NCBI GenBank assembly: GCA_947396885.1
Contig: OX377202.1
Coordinates: 17,112,001 to 17,176,000, forward strand
Direction: 5' to 3'
DNA: 64,000 nt
Source: Heligmosomoides polygyrus polygyrus
Taxonomy: Eukaryota > Nematoda > Chromadorea > Rhabditida > Heligmosomidae
This document shows positions 11,214 to 22,692 of this stretch, in pieces. A program made the position numbers and the translations under genes. Numbering within the stretch: the first letter of the stretch is position 1; the number at the start of each line of letters is the position of its first letter. The notes under the pieces were generated by a model. That model saw only the letters and a program-made list of their open reading frames with translations. It ran no database searches and was not told the DNA's origin.

Positions 11214-12006
11214 CGGGGAAGGGTCTCAGGCGTTGGTCTGAACAGGGGAAATGGATAGTGCTGCGAGAATCTCCACCCTTCATATGGTAAAAAAACATGC
11301 ATCGTTTCTTCTGACTCTTTATATCACTGTAAATTGCCAAAAGGCTCAGATTCCTGATCAACCTCCCATGGCTTCGACAGCCCTAGTCACCCGTACCTGC
11401 TGTAACCTACCGCAATCAGCAGAAATTTCAAAAACGGATGTCAGATTCATGATCCCCTGAGAGAAGTTTGGGCAAAGTTAGTGATTACCTCGACAGCCCT
11501 AGTCATCCGTACCTATAGTGAGGTCACCGCTTAACATTCGCTGAAAAACACAAAACGTTGTATAATTCAGAAAGGGAGAGAATTGAGTGAAGCATAGCTC
11601 AAAGCAAATCCTTATTCGACAATTTAGAGTGAAAGAAATATGAGGGAGATGTGTAAGAAGCAAATTGGTGAAGGAGGCAGCGGTTATGAAGAAAATGCAC
11701 CAATGGTGCATAGCAGTTGAGTCGAACCTCTGGTCTAGCACCTTTGAAGCAGCCTCGAACCCTACTGAGCCACCGATTCCCTTGCCGCAAAGCCTTCCGC
11801 CGCGTCTCAAACAACAGCGCGCGCACGCTTGCACGTGGGCACGTGCTGATGGTGCGCTACTGTACCCCGCCTTGGAAGGCCCGTAGCTCTGTAGGTTGGA
11901 GGACTCAGCAAAAACGGGACATGTTCTTCTACTAAATGAAGGGTGGAGATTCTCGCAGTACTATCCATTCCCCCGTTCAGACCTACGCCCGAGGCCCTTC
12001 CCTGGT
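11214..12006. repeat. Composite foldback element with tRNA-like core, family FB-A
   Basis: Left end GGGAAGGGTCTCAGGCG; right end (12006) gives the same in reverse with the terminus ACCAGGGAAGGG. On the minus strand near 11700-11790 lie an A-box-like TGGCTCAGTAGGG and, about 35 bp further, a B-box-like AGGTTCGACTC, as in a pol III promoter. Its middle (11350-11520) carries the GTCACCCGTACCTGC-type repeat unit also seen at 23974-24553. Confidence 0.7.
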
Positions 12007-12062
12007 TAGAATTCCTTGAAATTAAAAAAAACTCTCGTTCAAGGTTGAGTTGAAGATACGTA

Positions 12063-13029
12063 TTAGGTTGGTGCAAAAGAAATCCAGGTTTCTGTCTTGT
12101 TGATTTCAGCACAGTTTTTTGAAATGAACTGAGGCCTCTTCAAAAGGTGTATGCATTGTTGCTAGCTTATTATATGGGCTTGTTAAATATTTTTATAAAA
12201 TTTAATTCAAGTCGCTTATTAAAAATAATTTTGTTTTTTATTTTCATATGTGTAAACGCGATTTTCGTCAAAGTTACTTCTACGAGTTGAAACTGGGCCG
12301 GATTTTGGCTCAAACCGCTCGAAATATCAATGATGTGTGGGGCCAGGGAAGTATCATCCAGAGCACTGTACAACGTTGGTTCCAAGAGTCGGCAATATCA
12401 GTCTCGAAGACGAACCACATAGCAGCCGTCCACCAGCACTTGATAACGATCCATTGAAGGCGCCACTCGGAGCTGATCCGCGCAAAACTATGAGAGATAT
12501 TGGCAAGGACCTCGACGTCGATCACCTAAAGTTGTTCGCCATTTGAAGAAAATTCTGAAGGCGAGGAGGATAAATCGACCAAAAGTCAGAAGAGTCCTCG
12601 TTTTGAGATGTTGTCGGCCATCTTTTGCGCAATGCCAACGATCCGTTCCTCGAACGGACTGTGACTTGCGATGAGAAATGGATATTTATGATAACAGCGA
12701 CGTCTTCTTAGTGGCTGATCAAAAATAGGCTCCCCGACATCATCTGAAGCCGAAAAATGTGACGAAAATCGCGTTTATTCATCTGAAAATAAAAACCAAA
12801 TTTAAGTAGGACCCTTCCAACCTCGTTTGACACAGCAATATTAACACACTAAAAACAGAATACTTCTTGAATAAGCAACTTGTATTAAATACCATATACA
12901 TAATTAAAAAGCGCATATAATAAGATTTTCAACAATGCATAATATCTTATGAAAAGTCTTAATTTATTTTCAAAAGTAGTGTTAAAACCAATAAAACAAA
13001 AAACATGCATTTGTTTTGCACTAACCTAA
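12063..13029 (+). mobile_element. Mariner element (Hsmar1/cecropia-like), decayed
   Basis: Terminal repeats TTAGGTTGGTGCAAAAGAAA and, at the far end, its inverted form TTTTGCACTAACCTAA. Transposase pieces are scattered over frames: LGRILAQTARNINDVWG, TVQRWFQES and SLEDEPHS from the DNA-binding half, and TCDEKWIF near 12665 for the first catalytic Asp. The second and third catalytic regions are deleted. A second lone TTTTGCACTAACCTAATAC end sits at about 13165-13185. Confidence 0.8.
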
Positions 13030-13124
13030 TACATAACCATACCATACGATGTTTTCAGTAGGCCAAAAAAATCTCTAACTTTTCTAAATTTCTAAATCGT
13101 CTTTACCAATTCCCGTAGAAGCAT

Positions 13125-14820
13125 TAGATTGTCCGAAAATTTCTCAGCGTCTTCTATTACATTTCTTTTGCACTAACCTAATACTTAACCATACGTCTAC
13201 TATTTCTCATTCGTCTACTATTAGGTAAAAATTCGTCTACTATGTGTTAAAAATTCAATTTGCATTGCTTTGTTTTAATGCTACCTTCTGTACAGATTTT
13301 TCGCTCTATCTGACCAAATAATCTATGTTCCAACGTTGTTTTTTTATTTCTGTTCTTGAAGGGCTTGTCGAAGTATGTCCAAGGAGCGGTTCCGAACGGT
13401 TCTCAACTTCAAATTGAGTCAACCCGCATCCGAGACAGTTCGACCGATCAATTAAGTGTTGGGGCCTAATAGTGTTAGAGAAAGCACTATGCACAGTGGT
13501 TCAGTAAATTTTGGAACGGAGATTTCAGCATCGAAGATGACCCCCGTAGCGGTCGACCTGGAGCAATCTTGGACGACAGAATGAAGGAATTGGTGGAAGC
13601 TGATCCATTGCAAGCAGTTCATGGGATCGCGTAAGAGGTAGACGTCAGTAAAACTGCTGTTGCGTATGCTTTCAAACGCCATGGGAAGGTAAAAAGCTCG
13701 AAAAGTGGGTGCCGCACGAGTTGTGTGAGCGGCCAAAAGTGTCTCGCTTCGATATTTGTGCTTTTCTACTTTTACGCAGCAAAACTGACCCTTTTTGTAT
13801 TGTGTTCTATGTTCTATAGTATTGTATTTATTACATGGAAACCCATGCTACAACACTGTTTCATAGCAATCCCCAGGCGAACTATTCAACGCAATACAGA
13901 CCTACGTCTAGCTAAAACAGAATGCTAAATAAGAGAAAGAAACATGACGTAAAAGAGAGGAAATGATACTGGAACAATAATGAACATCAGAGGGAATCAG
14001 GTTCAACTTTGGAATTAGGTTCCCAGATACTTATCCAACATGCTTTTGGATGCGTGAAGTTTAGGTAGCAAAATTTGGAGTACTCCATCCCTGCTCTATT
14101 GACGAAAAGGAATATTCTAATATTTACTTTTTTATGTTTTTGGATCGCATCATTACTTGAGATGAGAAGTAGATTCTGTATGGTAACAGGAGACGTTCCG
14201 GACAGTGGTTGGACGCCGACGAACTCCCTAGGCATTTTCCAAAGACAAATCTTACCAAAAAAGATGACAGAAGCCGCCGACCACCGTGTGGTGCTCGGCG
14301 GCTTGTGTCATCCAATACAACTTTTTTGGCACCAGCCCAAACGACTACATTAGAGTCCTACCGTAAGGAAATGAGCGAAATGCACCGAAATTTGCATCAA
14401 CTTCAGCCAGCCTTGGTCAAAAGAAGAGGCCCGATTCCTTTGCATGATAACGCCCGCCCACACACCTCACAAGTCACTATTCGAAAATTGAACGAATTTA
14501 AGGTTGAAGTTCTGCATCGTCCGCCACATTCTCCAGACCTCTCTCCAACCAACTACCACCTTTTCAAACATTTTCAGAACTTTTCGCTGGTGAAACCTTC
14601 ACCAACCAAGACCAAGTCAAAACAGCTTTCGCGGTTTTTGTCGAATCTCGTTCACCTAATTTTTCACTGATGGAATAAGTTGACCGGTGGCCCATTGGCA
14701 AAAGTGTGCTGATTCGAACGGCGCTTACTCCGACTAAATCCGATAAGAGAGAAAGTTGAGAAAGTTTTGGTAGTTTAAGGCGAAGCAAGCAAAACGCTTA
14801 GAACTTTCCGGACAACCTAG
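13125..14820 (+). mobile_element. Mariner element, decayed, with an internal insertion
   Basis: Termini TAGATTGTCCGAAAATTTCT at 13125 and GAACTTTCCGGACAACCTAG, its diverged inverse, ending at 14820. Transposase pieces: FWNGDFSIEDDPRSGRPG, WVPHELCERPK, then DRIIT-stop-DEK-stop-ILYGNR, and later LHDNARPHTSQ and SPDLSPTNYHLF. The third catalytic residue is Asn instead of Asp. About 340 bp of foreign sequence (13798-14136) splits the conserved DPF-LDRI junction. Confidence 0.78.
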
Positions 14821-14821
14821 T

Positions 14822-14885
14822 AGAATAGGTGGCACATCCCAAAGATGATTGAGTAACGCCGTTCTTCATCCCTATCCTTATCCAA
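14822..14885 (+). repeat. SINE 3' end fragment
   Basis: GGTGGCACATCCCAAAGATG then GATTGAGTAACGCCGTTC and a decayed ATCC tail. Confidence 0.55.
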
Positions 14886-15463
14886 AGTGCGCCTTCACTC
14901 CTTAAATATGGGGTGAAATATTTCTTGCAAGATGCTTGGTAGTATTTAGCTTCGGTCAAGATTGTTATACGTCTTGGTGATTTTAAAATAACTGTTTTGG
15001 AATAATTCCTATTGTGTTGCAGAATGAAGGATTACGTTTCATATGGAAGACGAATTCGATCTGAAAGCGGCCAGAAAATTGTTTTTGAAGTAAAAAAGAA
15101 ACCTGTGTGGCTTTACAGTGCTTCCTTCATTCTTATAGTTAGCCTAATTCTCCAACTGCAAAATCACAATCAAAATGATTAATTAATTTAATATTTGTTT
15201 CTTGCAATGCTCGCCATGACTTCCCTTTTCTGTGGTATTTTTCGGCTCGTTTGTTGAGATTCTGTTGAGCAGTATTTTATGTGCTTCCTAGCGCTACAAA
15301 GTATTCGTGCTTTTCCCCATTCCTTGTGCCGACGGGAGTTGCGCTATTCTGATGGCATTGTGTTCAGCGTCTTCACCCATTCAGCTGAGCTGCTTTATAG
15401 AATTATTTTTCGAAGCGGAGCTAGACGTCTCGACCAGGTGCCGCAAATTGTCCTCGTAGAACA
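14886..15463. other. 5' flank of the claudin-like gene
   Basis: No coding exon recognised. A possible trans-splice or 5'-UTR acceptor, CACCCATTCAG, ends at about 15388, roughly 75 bp before the ATG; this is inferred from sequence only. Confidence 0.3.
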
Positions 15464-18400
15464 ATGAAGTCAGCACGACTGGCATTCGGAGGTGTCATTG
15501 TGCTCGCGTTCATTTTCACCCTAGTCGCCTTGTTTACACCTGGATGGAGGAGCTATTCGGTGAGAAGCGAATGAGCGATGTGCTTGCGCGGAAAACTTCT
15601 TCAAAAGACTCTTATTACAGGGTGACGGTGCTCCTGATTTTGGCCTCGTGTCACGCTATTGCGGTAGCGGGAATCGTCGAGTGGCCTCCAGGGACTGTTC
15701 CAAGTGGGCTAATGTGAGTTTTCTGTGGGATAAGAAAGTGCACAGGTCGACGTTGGAAACCTGACATGAAATAGCATATTTCTAGTGGTTCAGATAATCT
15801 TCTGAATAATAATTTGCTGTTTAGTCGAAAGCCACACATGAGAAGGTCGCGTTGGGATTGGTGATCGTCGCCGTTATTCTCCAAGGTGTCGCTATTGGTA
15901 TGTTTTATAGAGATAGAAAAAGGCTGCTAGTTGAATATGCTGAAATATTCCGTTTTGTTCGTTGAAGAGGACAGGGTCACACTCGGCAGGAGGTGCAGGC
16001 CCTGTATCCACCACGAATCAACTCCAGAATTCGATCCGATTCCAGCTCACGAGTATACGTCGTACAAGGCTTGACCGGAAAGGGCAAAACACTGACTTTC
16101 CATTGATCGACTCACAGAACTAGTCATTCTGAAGGCTAGGAGCACTCAAATTGAACCAACGTTACAACGCTGAAGCGGAAGACGCGGTGCACCCAGAGGA
16201 GCATTGATGACGCAAACTTTTACAGCTTATACTCGGATTCATTCTAATCGGGAGAAGTAGTGCTAAGGTGACAGTGAAGTGAAGCATCCCAGCATCCCTC
16301 GACACGACGCCACAGTCTCAGAGTCCGCATAACCTCTCCATCGTATCATCTGGCAGCAGTACCTAAAGCTCTGGAACAAATTCAAGGGAAGGGACGGAGG
16401 GGGAAACATCGCATGCACCCCCCGGCTAGGACGGATCCCTTATGCTCTATTTAATTAAGGATGATGCTAAAGGACGGCGTTGGTCAATCCCTTTGGGATG
16501 CGCCACGCATTCTGCCTCTACGGTTTGTCGGGTTGGCGAGTTAAGTGCGCATTTAGCCGTATAATGACTTACGGTGACCAGCCGATGAACATGTCTGCGG
16601 TTTGCCTTTCTCAGAAATCTCTGGTACTAACTCACCTACCCCGGAAGGATAGGAAGCTTGGTTGTCCTGGGCGGGAAATCCAAGCCAAGAACCTGGTTTC
16701 GGGCGCATGATAGCGGGCACCTCCTCCGACTACGCTGCACTCACTTTTATTTTATTAGATCCAAAAAACGAACTTTTTCTCTAGGCCCCCCAAACACAAA
16801 AACCAAAGGATGATGGCTAAAAATCGACGTTAAATATCCTTTCTGGAAAGCGCAATACATTCTGCTTCTACAAGATACGAAGGAAACGCCTTAAGCTCCT
16901 TTCTGGCACATGCGTGACAGTAACCTACGGAGTTGTTCACTAAAGAATCCAGTGGCTCTCGTTTCCATACAAGCTGTATGTAACTCACTAAAAAAGGAAT
17001 CTCGTCCTTTTATCTATTAGGTTGATGCAAAAGTTCTCGGGCTTTCGAAGCGCAAAATATTTTATTCCATAATGTCTAAATAGTATCAGCCAATCACTTG
17101 AAGTAATCACCCCCAGTATCAATGGTCTTCTGCCAACGTGCTGGTAGATCGAGGATGCCTTGACTCCAGAGCATAGCGGGATGCGCCATGCAGAGCTTTG
17201 AGTACCTCTTCGATGTCGTCTCGGTTTGTGAAATGTTTGCCCTCCAAATGGCGTTGGGGATTAGAGGAGAGATAGTATTAGGGGGGCCAAAAGTAATGAG
17301 ACACCCCACGCCGTGTCCATATATCTCGTGGCTGGAGTCTGGTTTCGTGCTTGTTGTATTTGTATGTTTGTATGCTACTTACTGAAGCCCATCTGAAAAG
17401 TTACCACTTCCGCTCTTTCCAGAAGCATGCCAAAAACCCCAGCCTGTCTCATGCCGAAACCCCAGTCTGACGAGTCGACCTGTGTCGCTCAAATCTCCCC
17501 CAATTCCCAACCCCGAGCAGCCTGGGCTCAATATTCACGCAAGATGAGAAGTACGTCTTCTACCTTAACCCTGCCAAGCAGCGAGTCTGGGTGAGGCCTG
17601 GTGAATTGTTACCGACCTTCGTTCGGCGAGATGTTCACGGCGAGAAGCATCTTTGGAGCTTTTGGGTCAGCGCCCATGGATCGGTTTACCGGAGGCTGTT
17701 TCCCAAGAGCACCGCGATGAACTCCAAGGCCGTGGTGAACGAAATAGAGGAGATGGGCCGGCGACTCGCTCTTATTCATTCGCAGCGCTTCAAGAAGGTT
17801 CTTCTCTTCGACAACGCCGCACCCCATCGGGAACAAGTAACCGCGGATAAGCTTTGCCAGCTGGGCTACGTTCACATGCCTCACCCACCGTATTCGCTAG
17901 ACATCTCTCCATGCAACTACCACTACTACTTGAGCCTACAGGACTTCCTAGTCGGAAGGGACACAAGAACCCAAGCAGTCCCTGACAACCATATCGAGCA
18001 GTGGATCAGCACCAGGCTCAAGCAGTTCCGGAAGGATGGGATCAGGAAGTTGGCTGAGCGATGGCAGCAAGGTCCTTGCCCTTAATGGCAAATACACTCC
18101 TCAGCATCGTTGAGTTGTAATTGAGTTATAAGGAGATAAAGATTTTTTTTCATTTTGTCTCATTACTTTTGGCCCCCCTAATAATCGAATATAGCGAGGT
18201 CTGGGGAGCATGGGGATGGGAAAGGATTGACCGGTACTTCAGTAGTTCAGTCTTCGCCGACCTTGCGATGTGTGGTCTAACGTTGTCTGGAAGTATGCAT
18301 TGGCCTTCTCTCCACGTGCTAGAGATGGCTTTCAACTTCTGCAGCTGACTAACGTAGACCTTCACCGTCATTATCACTCCTTCATCCAGCAGCTCCCTAT

Positions 18401-19423
18401 ATTCTGCTCCATAGGCGCTCCACAAACGCACAGCATCACCTTCCCCATGTGCAAGTACGGTTTTGAGACCTCTTCTGCCTCGTCTCCTCTGTCGACCCAC
18501 TAGGCACGGCGGTGAACATTAGAGTACGGTATCCACTTCTCATCCCCAGTTATGAGATTGTCGAGCCAGACGTGGGTGCATGCAGCTGAGGGTGAGGAGA
18601 GAAAGTGCTGCGTCGACCCGCGATCCCTGTCGCGCTGAACCCGCACGTGGAGTATCCGTTAGGTTCAGAAAAGAAGAGAAAGGCGGATGCGAGCATCAGA
18701 AGGCATGAATTGCGAAGCCATAATTGCTGATTGTAGACGCATAGAAGTGAGCGCTAAGAAGGGTTTTGTAGAGCTTTTTTCCTTATCGATTGACTGGTCA
18801 AATGTTCTGAGCAGTGTCCAAATTGTCGGAAAAATCCTTTCCAAATGCAAAGGGCCGCATCAATCCGGGAATTTTTGCATGAATCTAATAAATTAGTAGG
18901 AAAGACCGACTCGTGAAAAACTTCCTGTCGATTCAGCTACTCACACCTGCAGTTTTCTGTTATGTGGTTATATGGACTTTCCATACCCGATATTTTTTCA
19001 GGTTGTTTCTTTGCTCTATTCTCTGAACGCCTTCGGATGGGCGTTCCAACGGCTGGAGTATGTGCGCTCTCATTTTTGTGCTTATTCATCGCAATTCTGG
19101 TCTTCGGTGTTCGCTACCGGAGTAAAGTCGGTGAGAGAAATTACCCTCCTTAGGAGGTTTTTAGGATTTCAAAGTTTTTATAAAAAAAAGCTAAAGTTCA
19201 CCCATTTTTACCAGATAATTATGATCTCAAATAAGGTCATTATTGCCAGAAGGCGTAAAAGCGCAAGCATTCAGCCTACATGACGTCGATGTCCTATGAG
19301 TTGATAGCGAATGTACATCTTGGTTACGCCTATTGGATCGCTGTCGTTGCCGCCCTCTTCACACTCATAGCCACCGTCATCGCTGGGGGGCTGGTCAGTG
19401 GTCAACGAATGCCCATCGATTGA
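15464..19423 (+). CDS. Claudin-like four-transmembrane protein, five exons
   Basis: Exons 15464-15559, 15621-15713, 15825-15897, 19002-19130 and 19275-19423 join in frame (phases 0, 0, 1, 1) to 179 residues plus TGA. All introns are GT-AG with acceptors such as TATTTTTTCAG. The protein starts MKSARLAFGGVIVLAFIF and has four hydrophobic segments at about residues 7-25, 73-95, 102-122 and 146-168. The first extracellular loop holds PGWR and two cysteines (RYC, RDC), the layout of claudin/PMP22-type proteins. The size and TM1-loop pattern suit the nematode claudin-like families (Claudin_3 or Clc-like); which one is uncertain. Such proteins sit in cell junctions or act as channel subunits. The third intron (3.1 kb) is swollen by SINEs and two nested mariners. 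The start is the first ATG of the open frame. Confidence 0.82.
15965..16230 (+). repeat. SINE, highly degenerate
   Basis: Order of family landmarks is kept (GGCAGGAGGTGC, GGGCAAAACACTGACTTT, CACAGAACTAGTCATT) but similarity is low. Lies in intron 3 of the claudin-like gene. Confidence 0.35.
16455..16745 (-). repeat. tRNA-derived SINE
   Basis: Reverse copy with the body intact and its tail side at AAAGGACGGCGTTGG. The head near 16720-16745 is diverged. Lies in intron 3 of the claudin-like gene. Confidence 0.8.
16800..16990 (-). repeat. SINE 3' fragment, degenerate
   Basis: GCGCAATACATTCTGCTTCT and flanking body sequence in reverse orientation; the rest is lost. Confidence 0.4.
17017..18665 (-). 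mobile_element. Mariner element interrupted by a second mariner
   Basis: Minus-strand transposase runs from about 18640 (WLDNLITGDEKWIPYSN) through CVWW..YGAEYRELLDEG and ILPDNVRPHIARS to about 18185. There it is cut by the plus-strand mariner at 17281-18178, and it resumes at 17275 with RDDIEEVLKALHGA-type C-terminal sequence. The 3' terminus TTAGGTTGATGCAAAAGTT is at 17017; no matching 5' terminus is seen, so that end is truncated. The element lies in intron 3 of the claudin-like gene, antisense to it. Confidence 0.8.
17281..18178 (+). mobile_element. Mariner element copy 2, nested, internally deleted
   Basis: An 898-bp element with clean terminal repeats (GGGGGGCCAAAAGTAATGAG and its inverse) flanked by a TA duplication at 17279-17280 and 18179-18180. 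It carries the same catalytic-domain frame as the copy at 9640-10482, including TGA before RVDLC. The third catalytic residue has changed from Asp to Asn (SPCNYHYYLS). It lacks the DNA-binding half, so it is non-autonomous. It inserted into an older mariner. Confidence 0.9.
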
Positions 19424-19445
19424 ATTGAATGTTTGTAATTGTTGC

Positions 19446-19451
19446 AATAAA
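19446..19451 (+). promoter_or_regulatory. Poly(A) signal AATAAA
   Basis: AATAAA 23 bases downstream of the claudin-like stop codon, consistent with a short nematode 3' UTR. Confidence 0.6.
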
Positions 19452-19597
19452 ATCGTGTGAAACTGACTAATAACGTCGCACTTTATCATGATGCCTCGTT
19501 GTGTCGTTATAAAGCAAAATCAGAGATAATAAACCAGTCCTACTAATATGGAACCGTTAGTCAGTCTGTCCGTGTCTGTCTGTCTGTGTGTCACAGA

Positions 19598-20961
19598 CAG
19601 GGATGTGCGGAAATTTTTTCTAGAAAAGCGGATCACGGAATGCGGAACGGAAGAGCTCAAAAATGGGCGGAAACCGGAATACGAAACACGGAAACGGAAT
19701 TAATTCAAACTTCATTTAATTTCTCATAAATATATTCAATATGGTAGTACTAACTATGGTAATTAATATTATAAATTACCGTAAACGAATTTATGAAGCA
19801 GGCGAGGCAGCCTCTTACACAACAGTATACAACAATGAAAGATCCTTGTACTCGTATCATCATTAGGGTGACTTTTCAAATATTACCAGCGTAACAAGTC
19901 GCAGTTTATGTAAGGTTTTTTCTGCAGGGAGAAAGAAAGTATTTTTAACGCAATGTATCCAGCTCAAGAGTAAGATGCCAGAGATTTCGCCACTCATGCC
20001 ACTTAATAGGTATAATTGAATGCTCTGTGTGGAAGCACTGTTAGCAACCTAAGATTGCTTATAGAACTCTGATCTTGAGCTGTTGTTCCAAGCCAGATCT
20101 AGGACGACTAGGAGAATTAAAGATATGCATGTTCCGGTTAAGGAATTAGATTTTTATCCAAGCCCTCTTGAAAATTTTTGCAGCATTGGATTATTCGGTA
20201 GTGCATCATTTAAAAAATAGTCGCCTTTCGGATATATAACACTGACTAACCCTTCTATTCTGAAGCCGTACCCATGATTCGAAAGTGAGCAGCAGGTGAC
20301 TAATAACTCGTAGTTTGACGCATGACTCCTCACTTTCCATGAATCTTCAAACCGTTCCATCCGACAGACTTCCTTTTTGCTAAGAGTATGCAATTCCAAG
20401 GTTCCCATTAATGCAGTAGTTTGGCTTCTAAGTTTCACGAGCGTTTTTTCAGTAAATAGAAGGACAGTTTTACACCACAGATCAAGTGAGTATCGCAGCG
20501 CATTGGATGAACAGACCGAGCGATATCTATCAACCGCTTGCTTGCATGCTACAGGTAAGCTTCACCGTGACACACCGCATACGCCTTTGGAAGTATACAC
20601 TCTCGGTTAGCGAGCTACCCACATCCTGGTGCTGACAGTCAACGTTGCTTGGGTAGTACTTTGAACCCTGTTCCCCAAAAAGAATCCAATTTGATGTCAC
20701 ACTGTTCCGCCTTCAAAATGCTCCACCGGATCAAAAAAGTCGACACAATCGCCAAAAATTTTAAGCATTACTGATCTCCTTCTTCTGTCTTTTGCATAAA
20801 TTCAAGTGGCGAATAGTCAGTGCGAAACAATCAGTGAGTGATGAGTCATCTTTTCCGTTCGGTCTTCTGGATCGAATAAGAGAGGAACTCGGAACGGAAG
20901 GACTAAAAACCGCCGGTAACCGGAATTCGGAACACGGAAACGGAAAATCCGCACATCTCTG
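19598..20961. mobile_element. hAT-type DNA element with 8-bp target duplication
   Basis: Starts CAGGGATGTGCGGAAATTTT and ends with the near inverse (AAAATCCGCACATCTCTG). It is flanked by GTCACAGA at 19590-19597 and GTCACAAA at 20962-20969, an 8-bp duplication with one mismatch, as expected for hAT. The subterminal regions repeat GGAAACGGAA and CGGAATNCGGAACACGG motifs. No hAT transposase is recognisable inside; a minus-strand frame at 20154-20438 (about 94 residues) is unidentified. Confidence 0.72.
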
Positions 20962-20969
20962 GTCACAAA

Positions 20970-22409
20970 CCTGTGTAAGCGTGTGAAACGTGTGAAACAT
21001 GTAAAGGTAACCCGAGCGTACATGTGAAACCTGTTAACATTACTCTCACGTGCAGTCGATGAAAATGAACGAAAGCTGTCAGATTAAAAAAGAATGTAGA
21101 GGAACTTGATCAGACGACCAATTCCAATCGATAATATCGATTTTTCGCCGGAGTCATTGAATTTCGCTCAGATTTGCTCCAATGGAGTGGTGATTTTGAT
21201 GGCCGATATCCATTTTGGTGGGGGTCAGGCGACCGTTGCTTCGAAGGAATTGCTAATGCTCGTTGGAATTACTCCAATATGATGGCGTTCAGAGAGAAAC
21301 TGATGCAGCCTAACTGTATCGATCGACCGAACAATATCGATTTATCGATTTTTCCGCAGATTTGGCACTAGGGAATGCGAATCGCACAAATACGATGGAG
21401 CGTAGGCAAGTTTCACGTCAACCGTAGTGACGGCCTTACCTTGCGCTATCCTATGCAATAAGAGAGTCCGTTTTTTCTTGCTGATCGAGCTCGAAAGGTC
21501 GTAAAATCCAGTAAACCAAGTCGTTCTGTTTTTGGAGTTTGGTGGGAAGCCCCAAGACATTTGGCTGTCGGAAGGCCGCTGAACGTCTGGCTCAGTAATA
21601 AGACAATGTTTCGCTTTGATCACGAAAATCGATGGATTTTCAATTCATCTGTAGAGCACCACAAATATCGAAATTTATTCTGTCGAATTCAGTTAAAATA
21701 CATCACCTCTATAAATAAATGATTCGTAGTTATTGGCATTGCGAACGAGCAGTAAAAGAAAGCGATGAGAAAGAACAATTGGCCTCAGTTCTCCATAGTC
21801 AACACATATCACAAAATTACAAAATATATCAAAAATTATATAAAAATATATCAAACATATCAAAAATTACACTAAAATTACGCAGACGACCCCTTTCGAG
21901 TTCTTATTGCCCTCAACAACCTACGAGAACATAAATTAATCACAATAGTCAGCAGTTCTGGTTGAGACGTTTAACAACAGACAGCTAGCTGCTACGAGAA
22001 GTACCACTGCAATACTGAAGGAAGTCACCGTAGCCAGCCAGCAAGAGGAGGCAACTACAGTTATACATGGAAGTACTATACAATGGAGCATCAGATGAAC
22101 CAGTCTAAGGAATTGGTTAAATGTCAAATCATACGCACATGGAGGGAGCGGAGCATGGAATGTCTCACTAAGAGAATGTCGAACACCAGCAGCATTGTCA
22201 CCAGAAAGTTTATAATGTGTTTTTCGAAGGATTACAAAACAATCCCACGTGGACATCAAAGAGCACTGAACTTTTCCCTCTCTTTGCCGATAAGCAGAAG
22301 AAAAGTTGCGGATTTCGTCGTGTTGTACAGAAATCTCGCCAGCAAACTGTCTATCAATTCAGTAGATTTCTTTGATGGAGAACAGCCAATATCCATAAAA
22401 GGAAAGTTC
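20970..22409. other. Unassigned sequence with ATCGAT palindromes
   Basis: No gene recognised. Around 21120-21140 and 21325-21355 there are clustered ATATCGAT/TATCGATTT motifs; near 21840-21870 there are ATATATCAAA repeats. Confidence 0.3.
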
Positions 22410-22614
22410 AAGCTCTCGGCTGCTAATAAGCAAAGGCTGCCAACTCGTGGTGTTGCTTTTGCGATGTTATTTTGACAGGAAGGGGGTAGTGCGAGCGGAG
22501 TCCAGAATTACAGTTAGTTTTTGCTGAAAACTTTTTAAAGACCTGAAAAAGGGGTGTGAAAATGTGTGCGTAACACTAATCTACCCCTATGATACCCACG
22601 AGATATGCCTCGGC

Positions 22615-22692
22615 GGTGCAGTCGGTAGAAGTGTCGTCTCATAGAAGCACAACGGCGGATTTTGAGTTCGAGTCCACGCATGCTAATATTTT
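22615..22692 (+). repeat. tRNA-like segment in foldback left arm
   Basis: A-box-like GGTGCAGTCGGTAG and B-box-like GAGTTCGAGTCC about 45 bp apart. No tRNA cloverleaf closes around them. Confidence 0.5.
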
